Positions 15,335 to 24,800 are shown, counted from the first letter of the stretch. The stretch: DNA of 29,451 bases from an uncultured Campylobacter sp. (GCA_900539255.1 UQBJ01000025.1:1-29451); one strand, 5' to 3'. A program made the numbers and translations. The notes: a model not told the origin generated them from the letters alone.

Positions 15335-15960
15335 CTTGCGCCCTTATGCAAGGCATTTGGCAAGGCTTGTTTGAGAGTAAGGCTTGCTTGGTAAGGATTT
15401 GGAGCGTTTAAGATGGCACTTGACACCGCTACACCAGCGATTTTGCAGGATTTTAGCAAGGCAATGTTAGCAGCGCAAATGCCGCCTATGGCTACCACAG
15501 GCAGTTTGCTTTTCTCACAAAGTGCGTTAAGTCCAGCCACGCCGATGATAGAGCTATCTTTTGTAGGGCTTTTAAACACCGCTCCACAGCCTACATAATC
15601 CGCTCCGCTTGCGCTTTCAAGCTGAGAAAGCGTTTTTGCGCTCAAACCTATGATTTTATCGTCTCCCAAAAGTGTTCTAACCACGCTTACAGGCAAATCC
15701 TCTTGCCCTAAATGCACGCCCGCCGCGTTTATAGCTAGGGCGATGTCCATTCTGTCGTTGATGATTAGGGGTGTTTGAAACTCATCGCACAAGCCTTTAA
15801 GCCTTAAAGCCAAAGTGTAAAATTCGCGTGAATTTAAGGCTTTTTCGCGCAGTTGCACCACGCTCACGCCACCTTTTATGGCGGATTTGATGAGATTTAA
15901 AAAGCTCTCATCATCTAAATTGCCACGACTTGCGACAAGATAAAGGCTTAAATCAATCAT
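15331..15960 (-). CDS. thiE: Thiamine-phosphate synthase
   Basis: The 209-residue TIM barrel joins HMP pyrophosphate and the thiazole phosphate to thiamine phosphate. Signatures are VVQLREK (34-40), PLIINDRMDIAL, GVHLGQEDLP, DYVGCGAVFKSPTK and PVVAIGGICAANI, covering the pyrophosphate- and thiazole-binding loops. It overlaps thiD by eight bases and hemD by four, so the three are cotranslated. No thiM, thiG or thiC lies nearby. Confidence 0.94.
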   Translation of the reverse strand: MIDLSLYLVASRGNLDDESFLNLIKSAIKGGVSVVQLREKALNSREFYTLALRLKGLCDEFQTPLIINDRMDIALAINAAGVHLGQEDLPVSVVRTLLGDDKIIGLSAKTLSQLESASGADYVGCGAVFKSPTKDSSIIGVAGLNALCEKSKLPVVAIGGICAANIALLKSCKIAGVAVSSAILNAPNPYQASLTLKQALPNALHKGAR

Positions 15961-16765
15961 TTTCTAGGAATTTATAAAAGTGATTTGTAGGACCACAGCC
16001 CTTGCCAAGACTCAAAGAGTGCAAAATCGCCCCAAATACATACTCTTTTGCGGCTTTAACTGCGCCCAGTTTGTCCTTGCCAAGTGCTAGGTTTGAAGCG
16101 ATGGCAGAGCTTAGCGTGCAGCCCGTGCCGTGCGTGTTTTTGGTGTCTATGCGTTTGCTTTCGAGCAAATGTATCTCTTGTCCGTCAAAAAAAATGTCAT
16201 TTGCGTTGTCCTTGCGGTGTCCGCCTTTAAGCAACACGGCTTTTGCGCCCTTTTGACAAAGGGCTTTTGCCGCCTTTATCATCGCGTTTTCATCTTTTAT
16301 CTCAAAACCGCACAAAAACTCAGCCTCAGGGATATTTGGCGTGAGAATGTCGGCAAATTCAAGCATAGTTTGAGCAAAGAATTCGCAATTTTGCGGAGGC
16401 ATTAGCGCGTAGCCATTTTTGGCAAACATTACAGGGTCGATGACGACATTTTCGGGCTTAAAACGCCTTAAATTCTGCACAATGCACGCCATAAGCTCTT
16501 TTGAAGGAAGCATTCCTATTTTGGTAGCTTTTGGCACTATGTCCTCAAAGACGGCAAGCATTTGTTCATCGACACTTTGCGCTGATATGTCAAAGCAAGA
16601 GATGACGCGTGCGGTGTTTTCAGCCACTACACTTACGATAACGCTCATTCCAAAGAGCTTGTGCGCACTAAATGTCTTTAAATCCGCCTGAATTCCAGCC
16701 CCGCCACTACAATCACTCCCAGCTATGCTTAAAATCGGCGTTAAATTTGAACCTATGGCTTTCAT
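15953..16765 (-). CDS. thiD: Hydroxymethylpyrimidine/phosphomethylpyrimidine kinase
   Basis: The 270-residue ribokinase-fold enzyme phosphorylates HMP and HMP-P to HMP-PP, the partner of the ThiE reaction. The N-terminal AGSDCSGGAGIQADLK (15-30), the middle VIDPVMFAKNG and the C-terminal anion hole THGTGCTLSSAIA are all present. GGAGAGG precedes the ATG, and a TATAAT lies about 30 bases upstream. It is the first gene of thiD-thiE-hemD. Confidence 0.94.
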   Translation of the reverse strand: MKAIGSNLTPILSIAGSDCSGGAGIQADLKTFSAHKLFGMSVIVSVVAENTARVISCFDISAQSVDEQMLAVFEDIVPKATKIGMLPSKELMACIVQNLRRFKPENVVIDPVMFAKNGYALMPPQNCEFFAQTMLEFADILTPNIPEAEFLCGFEIKDENAMIKAAKALCQKGAKAVLLKGGHRKDNANDIFFDGQEIHLLESKRIDTKNTHGTGCTLSSAIASNLALGKDKLGAVKAAKEYVFGAILHSLSLGKGCGPTNHFYKFLEND

Positions 16766-16794
16766 TTACCTCTCCAAAAGTTTAAAATGACATA

Positions 16795-16800
16795 ATTATA
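16795..16800 (-). promoter_or_regulatory. -10 box for thiD-thiE-hemD
   Basis: TATAAT on the minus strand, 29 bases before the thiD start and preceded by AT-rich sequence. No -35 is obvious, as is usual in Campylobacter. I found no room for, or sign of, a TPP riboswitch. Confidence 0.5.
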
Positions 16801-16879
16801 TGATTTTTGAGGCAACGAAATTTAAAAAATTTAAGAATTTTACTCATTTTAGAGCATAAAAACAAATTCACGCCCTTTG

Positions 16880-17137
16880 TCAATAAATCGCCTTTTTGCT
16901 GCGTTTGGCTGCCCTGCCTAAATCCTTGCGTGAGGCTTTCATCATTCTGTTTGTGTCCTTGCGAGAAATATCCGTGTGCCTGTAAGTAACATCATCAGCC
17001 CTTTGTATCGACCTGTCGATGAGTTCAAAGGCGCGTTTAGAATGTGTATCAATACTGCGTTGCGAGTCGATAAGTCCAGCAAAAGCAACTCCCACGCAAA
17101 GGCTCAAAAGCCCAAGCAAAGATAAAATCGCTCTCAT
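16880..17137 (-). CDS. Small basic exported protein, unknown function
   Basis: The start at 17137 is chosen because AAAAGGACTTTT precedes it and the product then begins with a clean signal peptide (MRAILSLLGLLSLCVGVAFA). The mature part of about 65 residues is highly charged, predicted helical and rich in Arg, Lys, Asp and Ser, and ends in a run of basic residues (GRAAKRSKKAIY). It has no cysteine in the mature part. I recognise no family. It could be periplasmic, or it could bind nucleic acid or the envelope through its basic tail; nothing in the sequence decides. It stands alone between thiD and murF. Confidence 0.6.
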   Translation of the reverse strand: MRAILSLLGLLSLCVGVAFAGLIDSQRSIDTHSKRAFELIDRSIQRADDVTYRHTDISRKDTNRMMKASRKDLGRAAKRSKKAIY

Positions 17138-17311
17138 AAAAGTCCTTTTGGCTTGATTTCGCAAATTCTTTGCGATGAAGTGCCATCAGACAAATTCGTC
17201 CAAAATTAAGGTTTTTTTATACTCTCATCAAAGTTTTGCGTGAATTTTTTTAAATGCAAGCCCAAAAACGCTACTTTTTAACGAAATTTTGCGGGCGTTT
17301 TGGCGATAAAT

Positions 17312-18760
17312 TCACATAAAGCTTGGTGTGTCGTTTGAAAAGAGGATTAAATCCCCATTTTTTGTCTGTGTGGCGAGGGTTTGAACGAGCGTGGCTTTGT
17401 CTTTCAGCACGATTTTTGGCACGCTCACATTTTCGCTCAAAGTCCTTGAATTCACTTCACCGATGATGATGACAAGGTCAAAGCACGAATTTATCGTTTC
17501 GCAAAGGGCTTTGTTTTGCTCAGCATTTACTTCAACGATGCCCGGCGTTACCAGCACGCGCCGTCCAGCGTAGCTTTTGCAAAGCAAATAACTCTCGCTC
17601 ATTCCTTTAAAATTGCCATTAAAGCCGTCATCTATAATGAATTTTGGCGTTTTAGAAATGATTTGCAAACGATGCTCAACGCCCCTTAAACTCGCCACGC
17701 TTGCCCTTATGCGTTCTAAATTTACACCCAAAAATTCAGCGCACATTATGCAAGCGCTTAAATTTTCGCCGTTAAAACTACCAAGTAAATTCGCTTGAAA
17801 GCCTTCGTTTTTGTCCTTAAATTTAAGCTCAAATTCAAGCCCGTCAAGCGTGGAATTTACGCTTTTTAAGGCTTTATCATAAATAACGCATTGCTTATTT
17901 TCATTTTGCAAGGTGGAGCTGTGGCAAAAGGCTTTTTGCAAACGCTTGCTCTGCAAGGCTTCAAGCTTTGTTGAGCGGATATTTTCAACGCTTTTAAAAT
18001 ACTCCAAATGCGCATTTCCTATCTCGCCGATAATGCAAATTTGGGGATTTAAAAGGCGAGTTATGGCTAAAATGTCGCCCTTTTGGCGCGCGCCTGCTTC
18101 GGCTATGTAAATTTGGGTGTTTGCGCTTAAATTTTGGTTGATATCTGCTACTATGCCAAGCAAGGTATTGACACTGCGCGGGCTGTGGTAGGTGCTAAAA
18201 GTGCTGGCTAAAATTTGGGATAAAAAGTTTTTAATGCTGGTTTTGCCATAGCTTGCGGTGATGAGAATTATCTTTAAATCGCTCATTTGGGCGAGTTTTT
18301 GCTGGGCGAGTTTGGTGAATTTGTGATTTTGCCAAATTTCAAAGATTTTAAGAAAAATAAGCGCAAAAACAAGCCCCGCAAGGTTGCTTCGCACCCCATA
18401 CACAAAGCCAAGTGCGGCAAAAAGAAGGGTGAAAAAGCCCAAAAAGGCAAAAAATGCCTTTATTTTTGTCGTAAAAACAAGTTTTTTGTCAAGTTTTTTG
18501 TGCCAAAGCCACAAAATAGGCAACCAAAACACGAACGCATAAATGAGAAAAAACCTGTCAAGCCCGATATAAACAAACCACGGCAAAAAGATGAAAAAAA
18601 TATGCCACGAAAAGCGTGTGAAATGAAAGATTATGCGCGAAAGTTTGTAAGAAAACCATTGCAAAGCAGTGATAAGATAAAAGCCAAGCGCGAAATTCAG
18701 CACCAAAACGCTGATAAAATCGTTGATAAGGGCTAAATTTGCGGGATTATCAAAGCTCAT
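17312..18760 (-). CDS. murF: MurF-type Mur ligase (UDP-MurNAc-tripeptide:D-Ala-D-Ala ligase) with membrane N-terminus
   Basis: In this 482-residue protein, the first 145 or so residues are hydrophobic with about four membrane segments. The Mur ligase domain follows, with its ATP loop ASYGKTS (G172-K173-T174), the middle-domain EAGARQKGDI and GEIGNAHLEYF, and the C-terminal DDGFNGN and TPGIVEV. MurF adds D-Ala-D-Ala to the peptidoglycan precursor. A membrane-anchored MurF with this layout is, as I recall, normal for Campylobacter and Helicobacter, so it is not a fusion peculiar to this strain. GGACGAG precedes the ATG. The alpha/beta hydrolase lies upstream on the same strand. Confidence 0.88.
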   Translation of the reverse strand: MSFDNPANLALINDFISVLVLNFALGFYLITALQWFSYKLSRIIFHFTRFSWHIFFIFLPWFVYIGLDRFFLIYAFVFWLPILWLWHKKLDKKLVFTTKIKAFFAFLGFFTLLFAALGFVYGVRSNLAGLVFALIFLKIFEIWQNHKFTKLAQQKLAQMSDLKIILITASYGKTSIKNFLSQILASTFSTYHSPRSVNTLLGIVADINQNLSANTQIYIAEAGARQKGDILAITRLLNPQICIIGEIGNAHLEYFKSVENIRSTKLEALQSKRLQKAFCHSSTLQNENKQCVIYDKALKSVNSTLDGLEFELKFKDKNEGFQANLLGSFNGENLSACIMCAEFLGVNLERIRASVASLRGVEHRLQIISKTPKFIIDDGFNGNFKGMSESYLLCKSYAGRRVLVTPGIVEVNAEQNKALCETINSCFDLVIIIGEVNSRTLSENVSVPKIVLKDKATLVQTLATQTKNGDLILFSNDTPSFM

Positions 18761-18912
18761 TTACTCGTCCTTTTTGTGCTTGAATTTGCGCCAAAATCGC
18801 CCTTTGAGCGCGATAAAACGCAAAAATTTGCCCTCGCATAAAAAAGCAAACAAAAAATTTGCATAGATAAAAACTTGCGCCGTGCAAATGCGCTAAATTT
18901 TGCCTGCAAATT

Positions 18913-19659
18913 TCACTCATCTTTTGCCTTTGAAAGTGCGCTTAAAACGCTTTTTGCGATGAGTGGCGCATTGTCTAAAAAGAAAAAATGCTCGCCATTT
19001 AGGGCGTAAAATTCGCTGTTTGTGATGAGTGAGTGGATTTTTTCGCCGCTTTTTAGGGGCGTGGCACTATCTGTTTGTCCCCAAAAGATGAGAGTTTGAG
19101 ACTTTACGCTGCTAAAAATCTCGCTAAAATCCTCATCAACGACATTTTTAAAGGTTTCATACATAGTTTGACTCATACCTTTGGCGTCTTTGCTCGCAAA
19201 AAATGAGCCAAAGTGCGAAAAACCAAGCCTTTTAAAGGCTTTGAAAAAGGCGATTTTAGCGCGCACTTTAAGGCTTTTTTGCCAGCAAATGCCAGCTGAT
19301 GAGAGCAGGACAAGGATTTTGAGCGTAAATTCCTTGCTTAAAAGCGTGGCGATTTTGCCGCCAAAACTATGTCCGATGATGATTTGCGGGGCAAATTCTT
19401 TTTGTTTTAAAAATTCGCTGATGATTTTTGCATACTCAAAGCTGTTTAAAGGCTTGCTAATGCTTGATTTGCCAAAGCCACACAAGTCCAAATAAATATG
19501 ACAAAAGTCCGCAAACTCGCCCGCAAAAGCCCTTTTCATTAGCTCTTTGTTCGCTCCCCAGCCGTGTAAGATAAGCACGCAAGCACTTTTTTCAGGGTGC
19601 AAAAGCTCATAGCTCAAATTATAAGGCGTTTCATCACAAATAAGCTCAGCCAAAGCCAT
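18913..19659 (-). CDS. Alpha/beta hydrolase
   Basis: The 248-residue protein has a complete catalytic set: the oxyanion motif LHGWGANK (31-38), nucleophile S98 in IIGHSFGGK, D197 in WGQTDSATP and H224 in LNGEHFFF. It has no signal peptide, so it is cytoplasmic. The substrate is unknown; esterase or carboxylic ester hydrolysis is the default guess. Its ATG is two bases after the stop of the Phd/YefM-type gene, and murF follows downstream, as I recall also in C. jejuni. Confidence 0.88.
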   Translation of the reverse strand: MALAELICDETPYNLSYELLHPEKSACVLILHGWGANKELMKRAFAGEFADFCHIYLDLCGFGKSSISKPLNSFEYAKIISEFLKQKEFAPQIIIGHSFGGKIATLLSKEFTLKILVLLSSAGICWQKSLKVRAKIAFFKAFKRLGFSHFGSFFASKDAKGMSQTMYETFKNVVDEDFSEIFSSVKSQTLIFWGQTDSATPLKSGEKIHSLITNSEFYALNGEHFFFLDNAPLIAKSVLSALSKAKDE

Positions 19660-19661
19660 AT

Positions 19662-19871
19662 TTACGCCTTTTGGTTTTTGTAAATGTTTTCAAGCAGCTC
19701 CACAGCGTTTGAAAGTCGCTCGTATTCTTTGAAATTCAGCATTACTGCTTCAAATTTGTTGTTTTTTAAGATGACTATTTTTTTGCTTTGTGCCACCTTG
19801 CCAAGTATCGCGCTGAAATTGCGCACCACTTCTGTGGCGGTGTAAATTTCATCTTTGCTAAAACTCGCCAT
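19662..19871 (-). CDS. Phd/YefM-family antitoxin-like protein, no toxin adjacent
   Basis: The 69-residue protein matches the Phd/YefM N-terminal DNA-binding fold: YTATEVVRNFSAILGKVAQS followed by KIVILKNNKFEAVML and the end of the domain at EYERL, then a short helix. In type II modules this antitoxin is cotranscribed with a RelE- or Doc-type toxin. Here the gene directly downstream is an alpha/beta hydrolase, and nothing toxin-like lies within reach. It may be a solitary regulator. AAAGGGACAAG precedes the ATG. Confidence 0.82.
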   Translation of the reverse strand: MASFSKDEIYTATEVVRNFSAILGKVAQSKKIVILKNNKFEAVMLNFKEYERLSNAVELLENIYKNQKA

Positions 19872-19969
19872 CGCTTGTCCCTTTCATCAAAACGGCATTT
19901 TACCTTAAATTTGTTTCAAATGCAACGCCCAGCACTCATAAAATCGCCAGCTAAATTCACGCCAAAGCC

Positions 19970-21037
19970 CTAAACATAGGTTTTAAGCTCATTATACAAG
20001 CTATCTCTTTCCACAGGGATTAAATTTGAGCTTTGTATCATTTCGATAAAGGTGTTTAAAGCTGTGCCGTTTGCGCTTTTTGCGCCGCCTGCACTTTGTA
20101 TGCTTTCCTTTTCTATCGTGCCGTCTAAATCATTTGCGCCGAATTCTTGCGCTACCATTGCTAAATTTAAGCCCATAGTCGCCCAATACGCCTTGATATG
20201 CGGCACATTATCAAGCACCAATCGCGATATAGCTATGGTTTTAAGGATTTCTTCGCTATCAACTTGCTGTTTTATAGGCAAAAAGCTGTTGTCCTTTTGC
20301 CAAACAAGCGGTATAAAGGCGTTAAAACCGCCTGTTATATCCTGCAAAGCCCGAAGCCGCAAGATATGCTCCACTCTGTGAGCTGGCGTTTCAATATGCC
20401 CAAAAAGCATTGTGGCGTTGCTTTGTCGTCCTTTTTTGTGCCACAGCTCGTGGATTTTGAGCCAATTTTGACTGCTTACCTTGCCCTTGCAAATTTGAGC
20501 GCGAATTTGCTCATCAAAAATCTCAGCACCCCCGCCCGGCATAGAATCCACGCCGTATTCTATCATTTTTTCTATACTTTCTTCATACGAAAGCCCCCAA
20601 CGCCGTTTTAAAAAGTCAATCTCCGCCGCCGTCATCGCCTTAATGTGTAGCTGTGGATACTTGCTTTTTATCATCTTAAAAATCTCCAAATACCACTGCC
20701 ACGAGCTGTCTTTGTTGTGTGCTGAAACGATATGCACTTCCTTGATACCACGACTCACGCTTGCATCAACCACGCTCATAATCTCTTCATAGCTCATCAT
20801 ATAGGGGTTTGGGTTCTTGCGGTGCGCTGAAAAGGCGCAAAATTTACAAGTATCAGCGCAAATGTTTGTGGGGTTTATGTGGCGATTTATGTTAAAATAT
20901 ACCTTTTTGCCGTGCAGTTTTTCGCGCTTTTTTTGAGCAAATTTCGCCAAGCTAAAAAGGTCTAAATCATAAAGTTTATAAGCATCTTGCTCGCTTATGC
21001 GTTCGTCATTTTCAAGGGCTTTGAGTAAGGTTTTCAT
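19970..21037 (-). CDS. mqnE: Aminofutalosine synthase (radical SAM), menaquinone pathway
   Basis: This is a radical SAM enzyme of about 355 residues with the cluster motif C-x3-C-x2-C (CADTCKFCAF). MqnE-type signatures follow: SMPGGGAEIF, MLFGHIETPAHR, LQDITGGFNAFIPL and ANDLDGTIEKE. MqnE joins carboxyvinyl-oxybenzoate and SAM to form aminofutalosine, the committed step of the futalosine route to menaquinone used by Campylobacterota. The related MqnC has different surroundings of these motifs, so MqnE is preferred. Of the two tandem ATGs the inner (21037) fits better with AAGGA six bases away; the outer is 21040. Confidence 0.9.
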   Translation of the reverse strand: MKTLLKALENDERISEQDAYKLYDLDLFSLAKFAQKKREKLHGKKVYFNINRHINPTNICADTCKFCAFSAHRKNPNPYMMSYEEIMSVVDASVSRGIKEVHIVSAHNKDSSWQWYLEIFKMIKSKYPQLHIKAMTAAEIDFLKRRWGLSYEESIEKMIEYGVDSMPGGGAEIFDEQIRAQICKGKVSSQNWLKIHELWHKKGRQSNATMLFGHIETPAHRVEHILRLRALQDITGGFNAFIPLVWQKDNSFLPIKQQVDSEEILKTIAISRLVLDNVPHIKAYWATMGLNLAMVAQEFGANDLDGTIEKESIQSAGGAKSANGTALNTFIEMIQSSNLIPVERDSLYNELKTYV

Positions 21038-21142
21038 CATTTATCCTTCAAATATCGCCAAAGGCTTTTTTGTGAATTTAAAAGCGTATTTTATCTCAAA
21101 TTTGATTAAACATTTTGACAAAACCAAACAAAAAGCGCAAAT

Positions 21143-24100
21143 TCAGCTTACAAATTTGCGCTCGATTTGCTCTTTTACCTGCTCGCTGATGACAAAGGGC
21201 GTATCGTAAAAAAGGCAAGAATCCACGCAAGCCACTTTCAGCACAAGCTTTTTGCCGCCTTTTAAATTTGGGTTGTGCGAAGTGCGGGCGATTTCATAAA
21301 TCTCATAAACGCGCTCTTTATCAAGCCTGCTGAGATTTAGCTCGATGATAGAGCGTTCAAATTCTTGCGGTTCGGGTGTGAATTCTTTTTTCTCACTTGC
21401 CCTTGCTCTAAACCCTGTCTTTGCTTTCACGCCGCTATGTTCTACCTTGTCAAGCTCCATAACTTCGTTGAGCATAAGGCTAAATTCCCCGTCATCTCGC
21501 TTGAAATTCAGCCGAAAGGCGTAAGCTAACGCCCGTTTTTGCTCGTCCTTAAAAAGCTCTTCAAGCTCTTCGACATTTCTTTCAAAAACCACGACAGGAA
21601 AGGACGAGTAAAAGTCCATCACTTGCATTTTGGCATATCGCTTGCCGCTTTTGCTCATCAAAGCCTTGAAATCCTCGATTTTGCCGATACAAAGCACCTG
21701 CCCGCTGCCGTTAAGCTGCTCGAAATTTAGGCTTTTAAAATAATCAAGCTTGTTGATTTGCTCGCTGAATTCGTCCAAAGGGTGCGCTGAAAGATAAAAG
21801 CCTAAAATTTCTTTTTCATAATCCAACTTTTCTTTCAAACCATACTCTTCCTTGATAGGCACAATTGTCGTTTTTATCGTGCTTACAACCTCATCAAGCC
21901 CAAAAAGTGAGTTGTCAGCACTGCGTTTGAGTTCGGCGATTTTGCGTGAATTTTCGCAAAGTGCGGGTAAATTTTCGATTAAGCATTTGCGCGTAAAGCC
22001 ATACTCATCAAAAGCTCCCGTTTTGATAAGGCTTTCCATAGTGCGTTTGTTGATTTTAGCAGGGTCGATTTTCGCCATAAATTCATCAATGCTAGCAAAG
22101 CCCTCTTTTGGGCGTGCTTTGATGAGATTTGTTACAGCGGGCGCGCCCACGCTTTTTATTGCCCCAAGCCCGTAAAGTATGGCTTCGCTACCATCATCAA
22201 GCCTGATAGAGCTGAATTCTCCAACGGCTTTGTTAATATCTGGCGGTAAGAGTTTGATATTCATTCTTTTGATTTCCTCGATATACTGCGCCACTTTTTC
22301 TACTTTGTTTTGTTCGCTTGTAAGCAAAGCAGCCATAAATTCACTAGGATAATAAGTCTTTAAAAACGCTGTTTGAAAGGCGACAAGAGCGTAAGCGGCG
22401 GCGTGAGATTTGTTAAAGCCGTATGCTGCGAATTTTAAGATAAGCTCGAACAAATCATCAGCCTTTTTTGTGTCAAAACCTTGTTTTTTCGCACCCTGTA
22501 AATACTCGCTTTTGAGTTTGTCTAAAATTTCGCGCTTTTTCTTTCCCATAGCACGGCGCACCATATCAGCCCCGCCAAGCGTGAAACCGCCGATAGTTTG
22601 CACGATTTGCATAACTTGTTCTTGATAAACGATAACCCCATAAGTGTCTTTTAAAATGGGTTCAAGTTCCTTAAAAGCGTAGCTTACCTTTTTGCGCCCG
22701 TGCTTAATGTCTATGTAATCATCAACCATTCCGCTATCAAGCGGACCTGGGCGGTAAAGGGCTAGCACGGCGATTAAATCCTCAAAGCAATCAGGCTTTA
22801 AGCGGGCGTTAAGTGCCTGCATACCGCTTGATTCGATTTGAAAGATACCAAGCGTGTTGCCACTTTGTATAGTTTCATAAACTTTGGCATCGTTTAAGTC
22901 AATTTGCTCCCAAATCAAATCCTTTTCATACCTGCGTTTGACAAGTTTTACGGCGTTGTCGATGACATCAAGGGTTTTTAAGCCCAAAAAGTCGAATTTG
23001 ATTAAATCCACATCTTCTAAAAAGTCCTTTGCATACTGCGTTACAAGGTGTTTTTCGTCATTTTTAGTAGGGCGAAACAAGGGCGTTTTTTTCCACAGGC
23101 TTTCATTTGAGATGACAAGCCCAGCCGCGTGCACGCCTGCGTTGCGGTTTAGTCCCTCTAAGGCAAGGGCATAATCCCAAATTTCTTGCGCGTTTTGGTG
23201 CGTTTGGATAAATTCAGCGATTTTTGGTTCTTTGTCGTAGGCATCTTCAAGCGTGATTTTAAGTTCATCAGGGATGAGTTTAGCAAATTCATCAGCTTCA
23301 TTTAAAGGCATATCAAAAATTCGCGCCACATCGCGAATCACGCCTTTGGCAAGAAGTTTGTTAAAGGTGATAACTTGTGCTACCTTGTCAAAGCCATATT
23401 TTTCGATGACATAATCAATCACTTCATCGCGCTTGTTTTGGCAAAAGTCAATGTCTATATCAGGCATTGAAACGCGCTCAGGGTTTAAAAAACGCTCAAA
23501 AAGCAAGTTGTAAGGCAAAGGGTCTAAATCCGTGATTTTAAGCGCATAAGATACAAGGCTGCCAGCGGCTGAACCTCGCCCAGGTCCTACTGCTATGTCC
23601 TTGCTCTTTGCCATAGCGATGAAATTTTGCACGATGAGCATATAGCCTGAAAACTTCATCTTTTCGATGATATTTATCTCTCGCTCTAATCTTTCTTTAT
23701 ACTCGCCGTGCTTGCTCTCATCGATGAATTTAAGCCGCTCGTCAAGTCCTTTGCGGCACAAATACTCAAAAACCATATCATCGTTGGCAAAGCTAAATTC
23801 CTTTTCAGGCTCGGGCAAGGCTAAATCATAATCTTTCGCATACTCTCTTGCGAATTTAAAATTTGGCGGCGTTGGGTCGCCGAGTTTAAGCTCTAAATCG
23901 CATTTTGCAGCCACTTCTTGCGTGTTTAAAATAGCTTCTGGCAAGTCCGCAAAAAGCTCGTTCATTTGAGCGGCGGTTTTGACATAAAATTCGCTCACGC
24001 TGTGTTTGAGCCTATCCTTGTCGCTTAATTTCACGCCCATATTGATACACATTAGCGCTTCTTGCGCTTTGGCTCTGTCTTTAAAGGTGTAGTGCGTGTC

Positions 24101-24769
24101 GTTTGTGGCGATGAGCTTAATATCTAGCTCTTTGGCAAGCCTTACCACTTGCTCATCGATGAAAAGCTGGTCGTTTATGCCGTGTCTCATAAGCTCCAAA
24201 TAAAAATCATCGCCGAAAACTTCTTTATACCAAAGTGCGCTCTCACGGGCGATTTCATAGCCCTTTGCGCCAAAGCGGACATTGCGTTCGTTGTTTGTGT
24301 TTAAATGCCAATTTATCTCGCCTTGCAAGCAAGCCGAACTACAAATAAGCCCTTCGCTGTGGGCTTTGAGTAGGTTTTTGTTAATGCGCGGATAGTAGTA
24401 AAAGCCTTGTATGTAGCTTTGCGAGCTAAGATACATTAAATTTTCATAGCCTGTTTGATTTTTCGCATACAAACAAAGGTGAAATCGCTGTTTGGTTGTC
24501 TTGTCATTTAGCTCTTCGCCGTTGTGTAGGTAAGCTTCTATGCCGATGATAGGCTTTAAGCCCTCTGCTTTCATCGTTTTGTAAAAATCAATCGCCCCAA
24601 ACATATTGCCGTGGTCTGTCATCGCCACGCTTGTCGCACCCTGCTCTTTGAGCGTTTTAGCAAGCTCTTTGAGTTTGTTTGCCCCGTCCAGCAAAGAATA
24701 CTCCGTGTGTAAATGCAAGTGTGTGAATTGTAAAGGCGGATTTTGCGGTATTTGCGCGTTTTGACTCAT
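21143..24769 (-). CDS. dnaE: DNA polymerase III alpha subunit
   Basis: The 1208-residue replicative polymerase opens with a PHP domain (HLHTEYSLLDGANKL, about 18-32; MTDHGNMFG). The polymerase core includes GPGRGSAAGSLVSYAL and the catalytic acidic motif MPDIDIDFCQ near residues 434-443, followed by YQEQVMQI and GYNKSH-like FNKSHAAAYA. A helix-hairpin-helix region follows (AINKRTMESLIKTGAFDE-like), and an OB domain near the C-terminus (QVLCIGKIEDF). The length is typical of epsilon-class DnaE. AAGGAAAAATT precedes the ATG and a TATAAT lies 26 bases upstream. Confidence 0.96.
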   Translation of the reverse strand: MSQNAQIPQNPPLQFTHLHLHTEYSLLDGANKLKELAKTLKEQGATSVAMTDHGNMFGAIDFYKTMKAEGLKPIIGIEAYLHNGEELNDKTTKQRFHLCLYAKNQTGYENLMYLSSQSYIQGFYYYPRINKNLLKAHSEGLICSSACLQGEINWHLNTNNERNVRFGAKGYEIARESALWYKEVFGDDFYLELMRHGINDQLFIDEQVVRLAKELDIKLIATNDTHYTFKDRAKAQEALMCINMGVKLSDKDRLKHSVSEFYVKTAAQMNELFADLPEAILNTQEVAAKCDLELKLGDPTPPNFKFAREYAKDYDLALPEPEKEFSFANDDMVFEYLCRKGLDERLKFIDESKHGEYKERLEREINIIEKMKFSGYMLIVQNFIAMAKSKDIAVGPGRGSAAGSLVSYALKITDLDPLPYNLLFERFLNPERVSMPDIDIDFCQNKRDEVIDYVIEKYGFDKVAQVITFNKLLAKGVIRDVARIFDMPLNEADEFAKLIPDELKITLEDAYDKEPKIAEFIQTHQNAQEIWDYALALEGLNRNAGVHAAGLVISNESLWKKTPLFRPTKNDEKHLVTQYAKDFLEDVDLIKFDFLGLKTLDVIDNAVKLVKRRYEKDLIWEQIDLNDAKVYETIQSGNTLGIFQIESSGMQALNARLKPDCFEDLIAVLALYRPGPLDSGMVDDYIDIKHGRKKVSYAFKELEPILKDTYGVIVYQEQVMQIVQTIGGFTLGGADMVRRAMGKKKREILDKLKSEYLQGAKKQGFDTKKADDLFELILKFAAYGFNKSHAAAYALVAFQTAFLKTYYPSEFMAALLTSEQNKVEKVAQYIEEIKRMNIKLLPPDINKAVGEFSSIRLDDGSEAILYGLGAIKSVGAPAVTNLIKARPKEGFASIDEFMAKIDPAKINKRTMESLIKTGAFDEYGFTRKCLIENLPALCENSRKIAELKRSADNSLFGLDEVVSTIKTTIVPIKEEYGLKEKLDYEKEILGFYLSAHPLDEFSEQINKLDYFKSLNFEQLNGSGQVLCIGKIEDFKALMSKSGKRYAKMQVMDFYSSFPVVVFERNVEELEELFKDEQKRALAYAFRLNFKRDDGEFSLMLNEVMELDKVEHSGVKAKTGFRARASEKKEFTPEPQEFERSIIELNLSRLDKERVYEIYEIARTSHNPNLKGGKKLVLKVACVDSCLFYDTPFVISEQVKEQIERKFVS

Positions 24770-24794
24770 AATTTTTCCTTGAATTTTTATGAGT

Positions 24795-24800
24795 ATTATA
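24795..24800 (-). promoter_or_regulatory. -10 box for dnaE
   Basis: TATAAT on the minus strand, 25 bases before the dnaE start. The sequence upstream is AT-rich without a clear -35. Confidence 0.5.

Noticed and set aside
16766..16879. TPP riboswitch before thiD
   Set aside because: Only about 35 bases separate the -10 box from the start codon, and no THI-box sequence (CTGAGA) is present.
17312..18760. Gene fusion of an unknown membrane protein with MurF
   Set aside because: A hydrophobic N-terminal region before the Mur ligase domain is, as far as I recall, the normal arrangement in Campylobacter and Helicobacter.
19662..19871. Complete type II toxin-antitoxin module
   Set aside because: Only the antitoxin-like gene is present. 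The neighbour is a full alpha/beta hydrolase with an intact catalytic triad, not a known toxin family.
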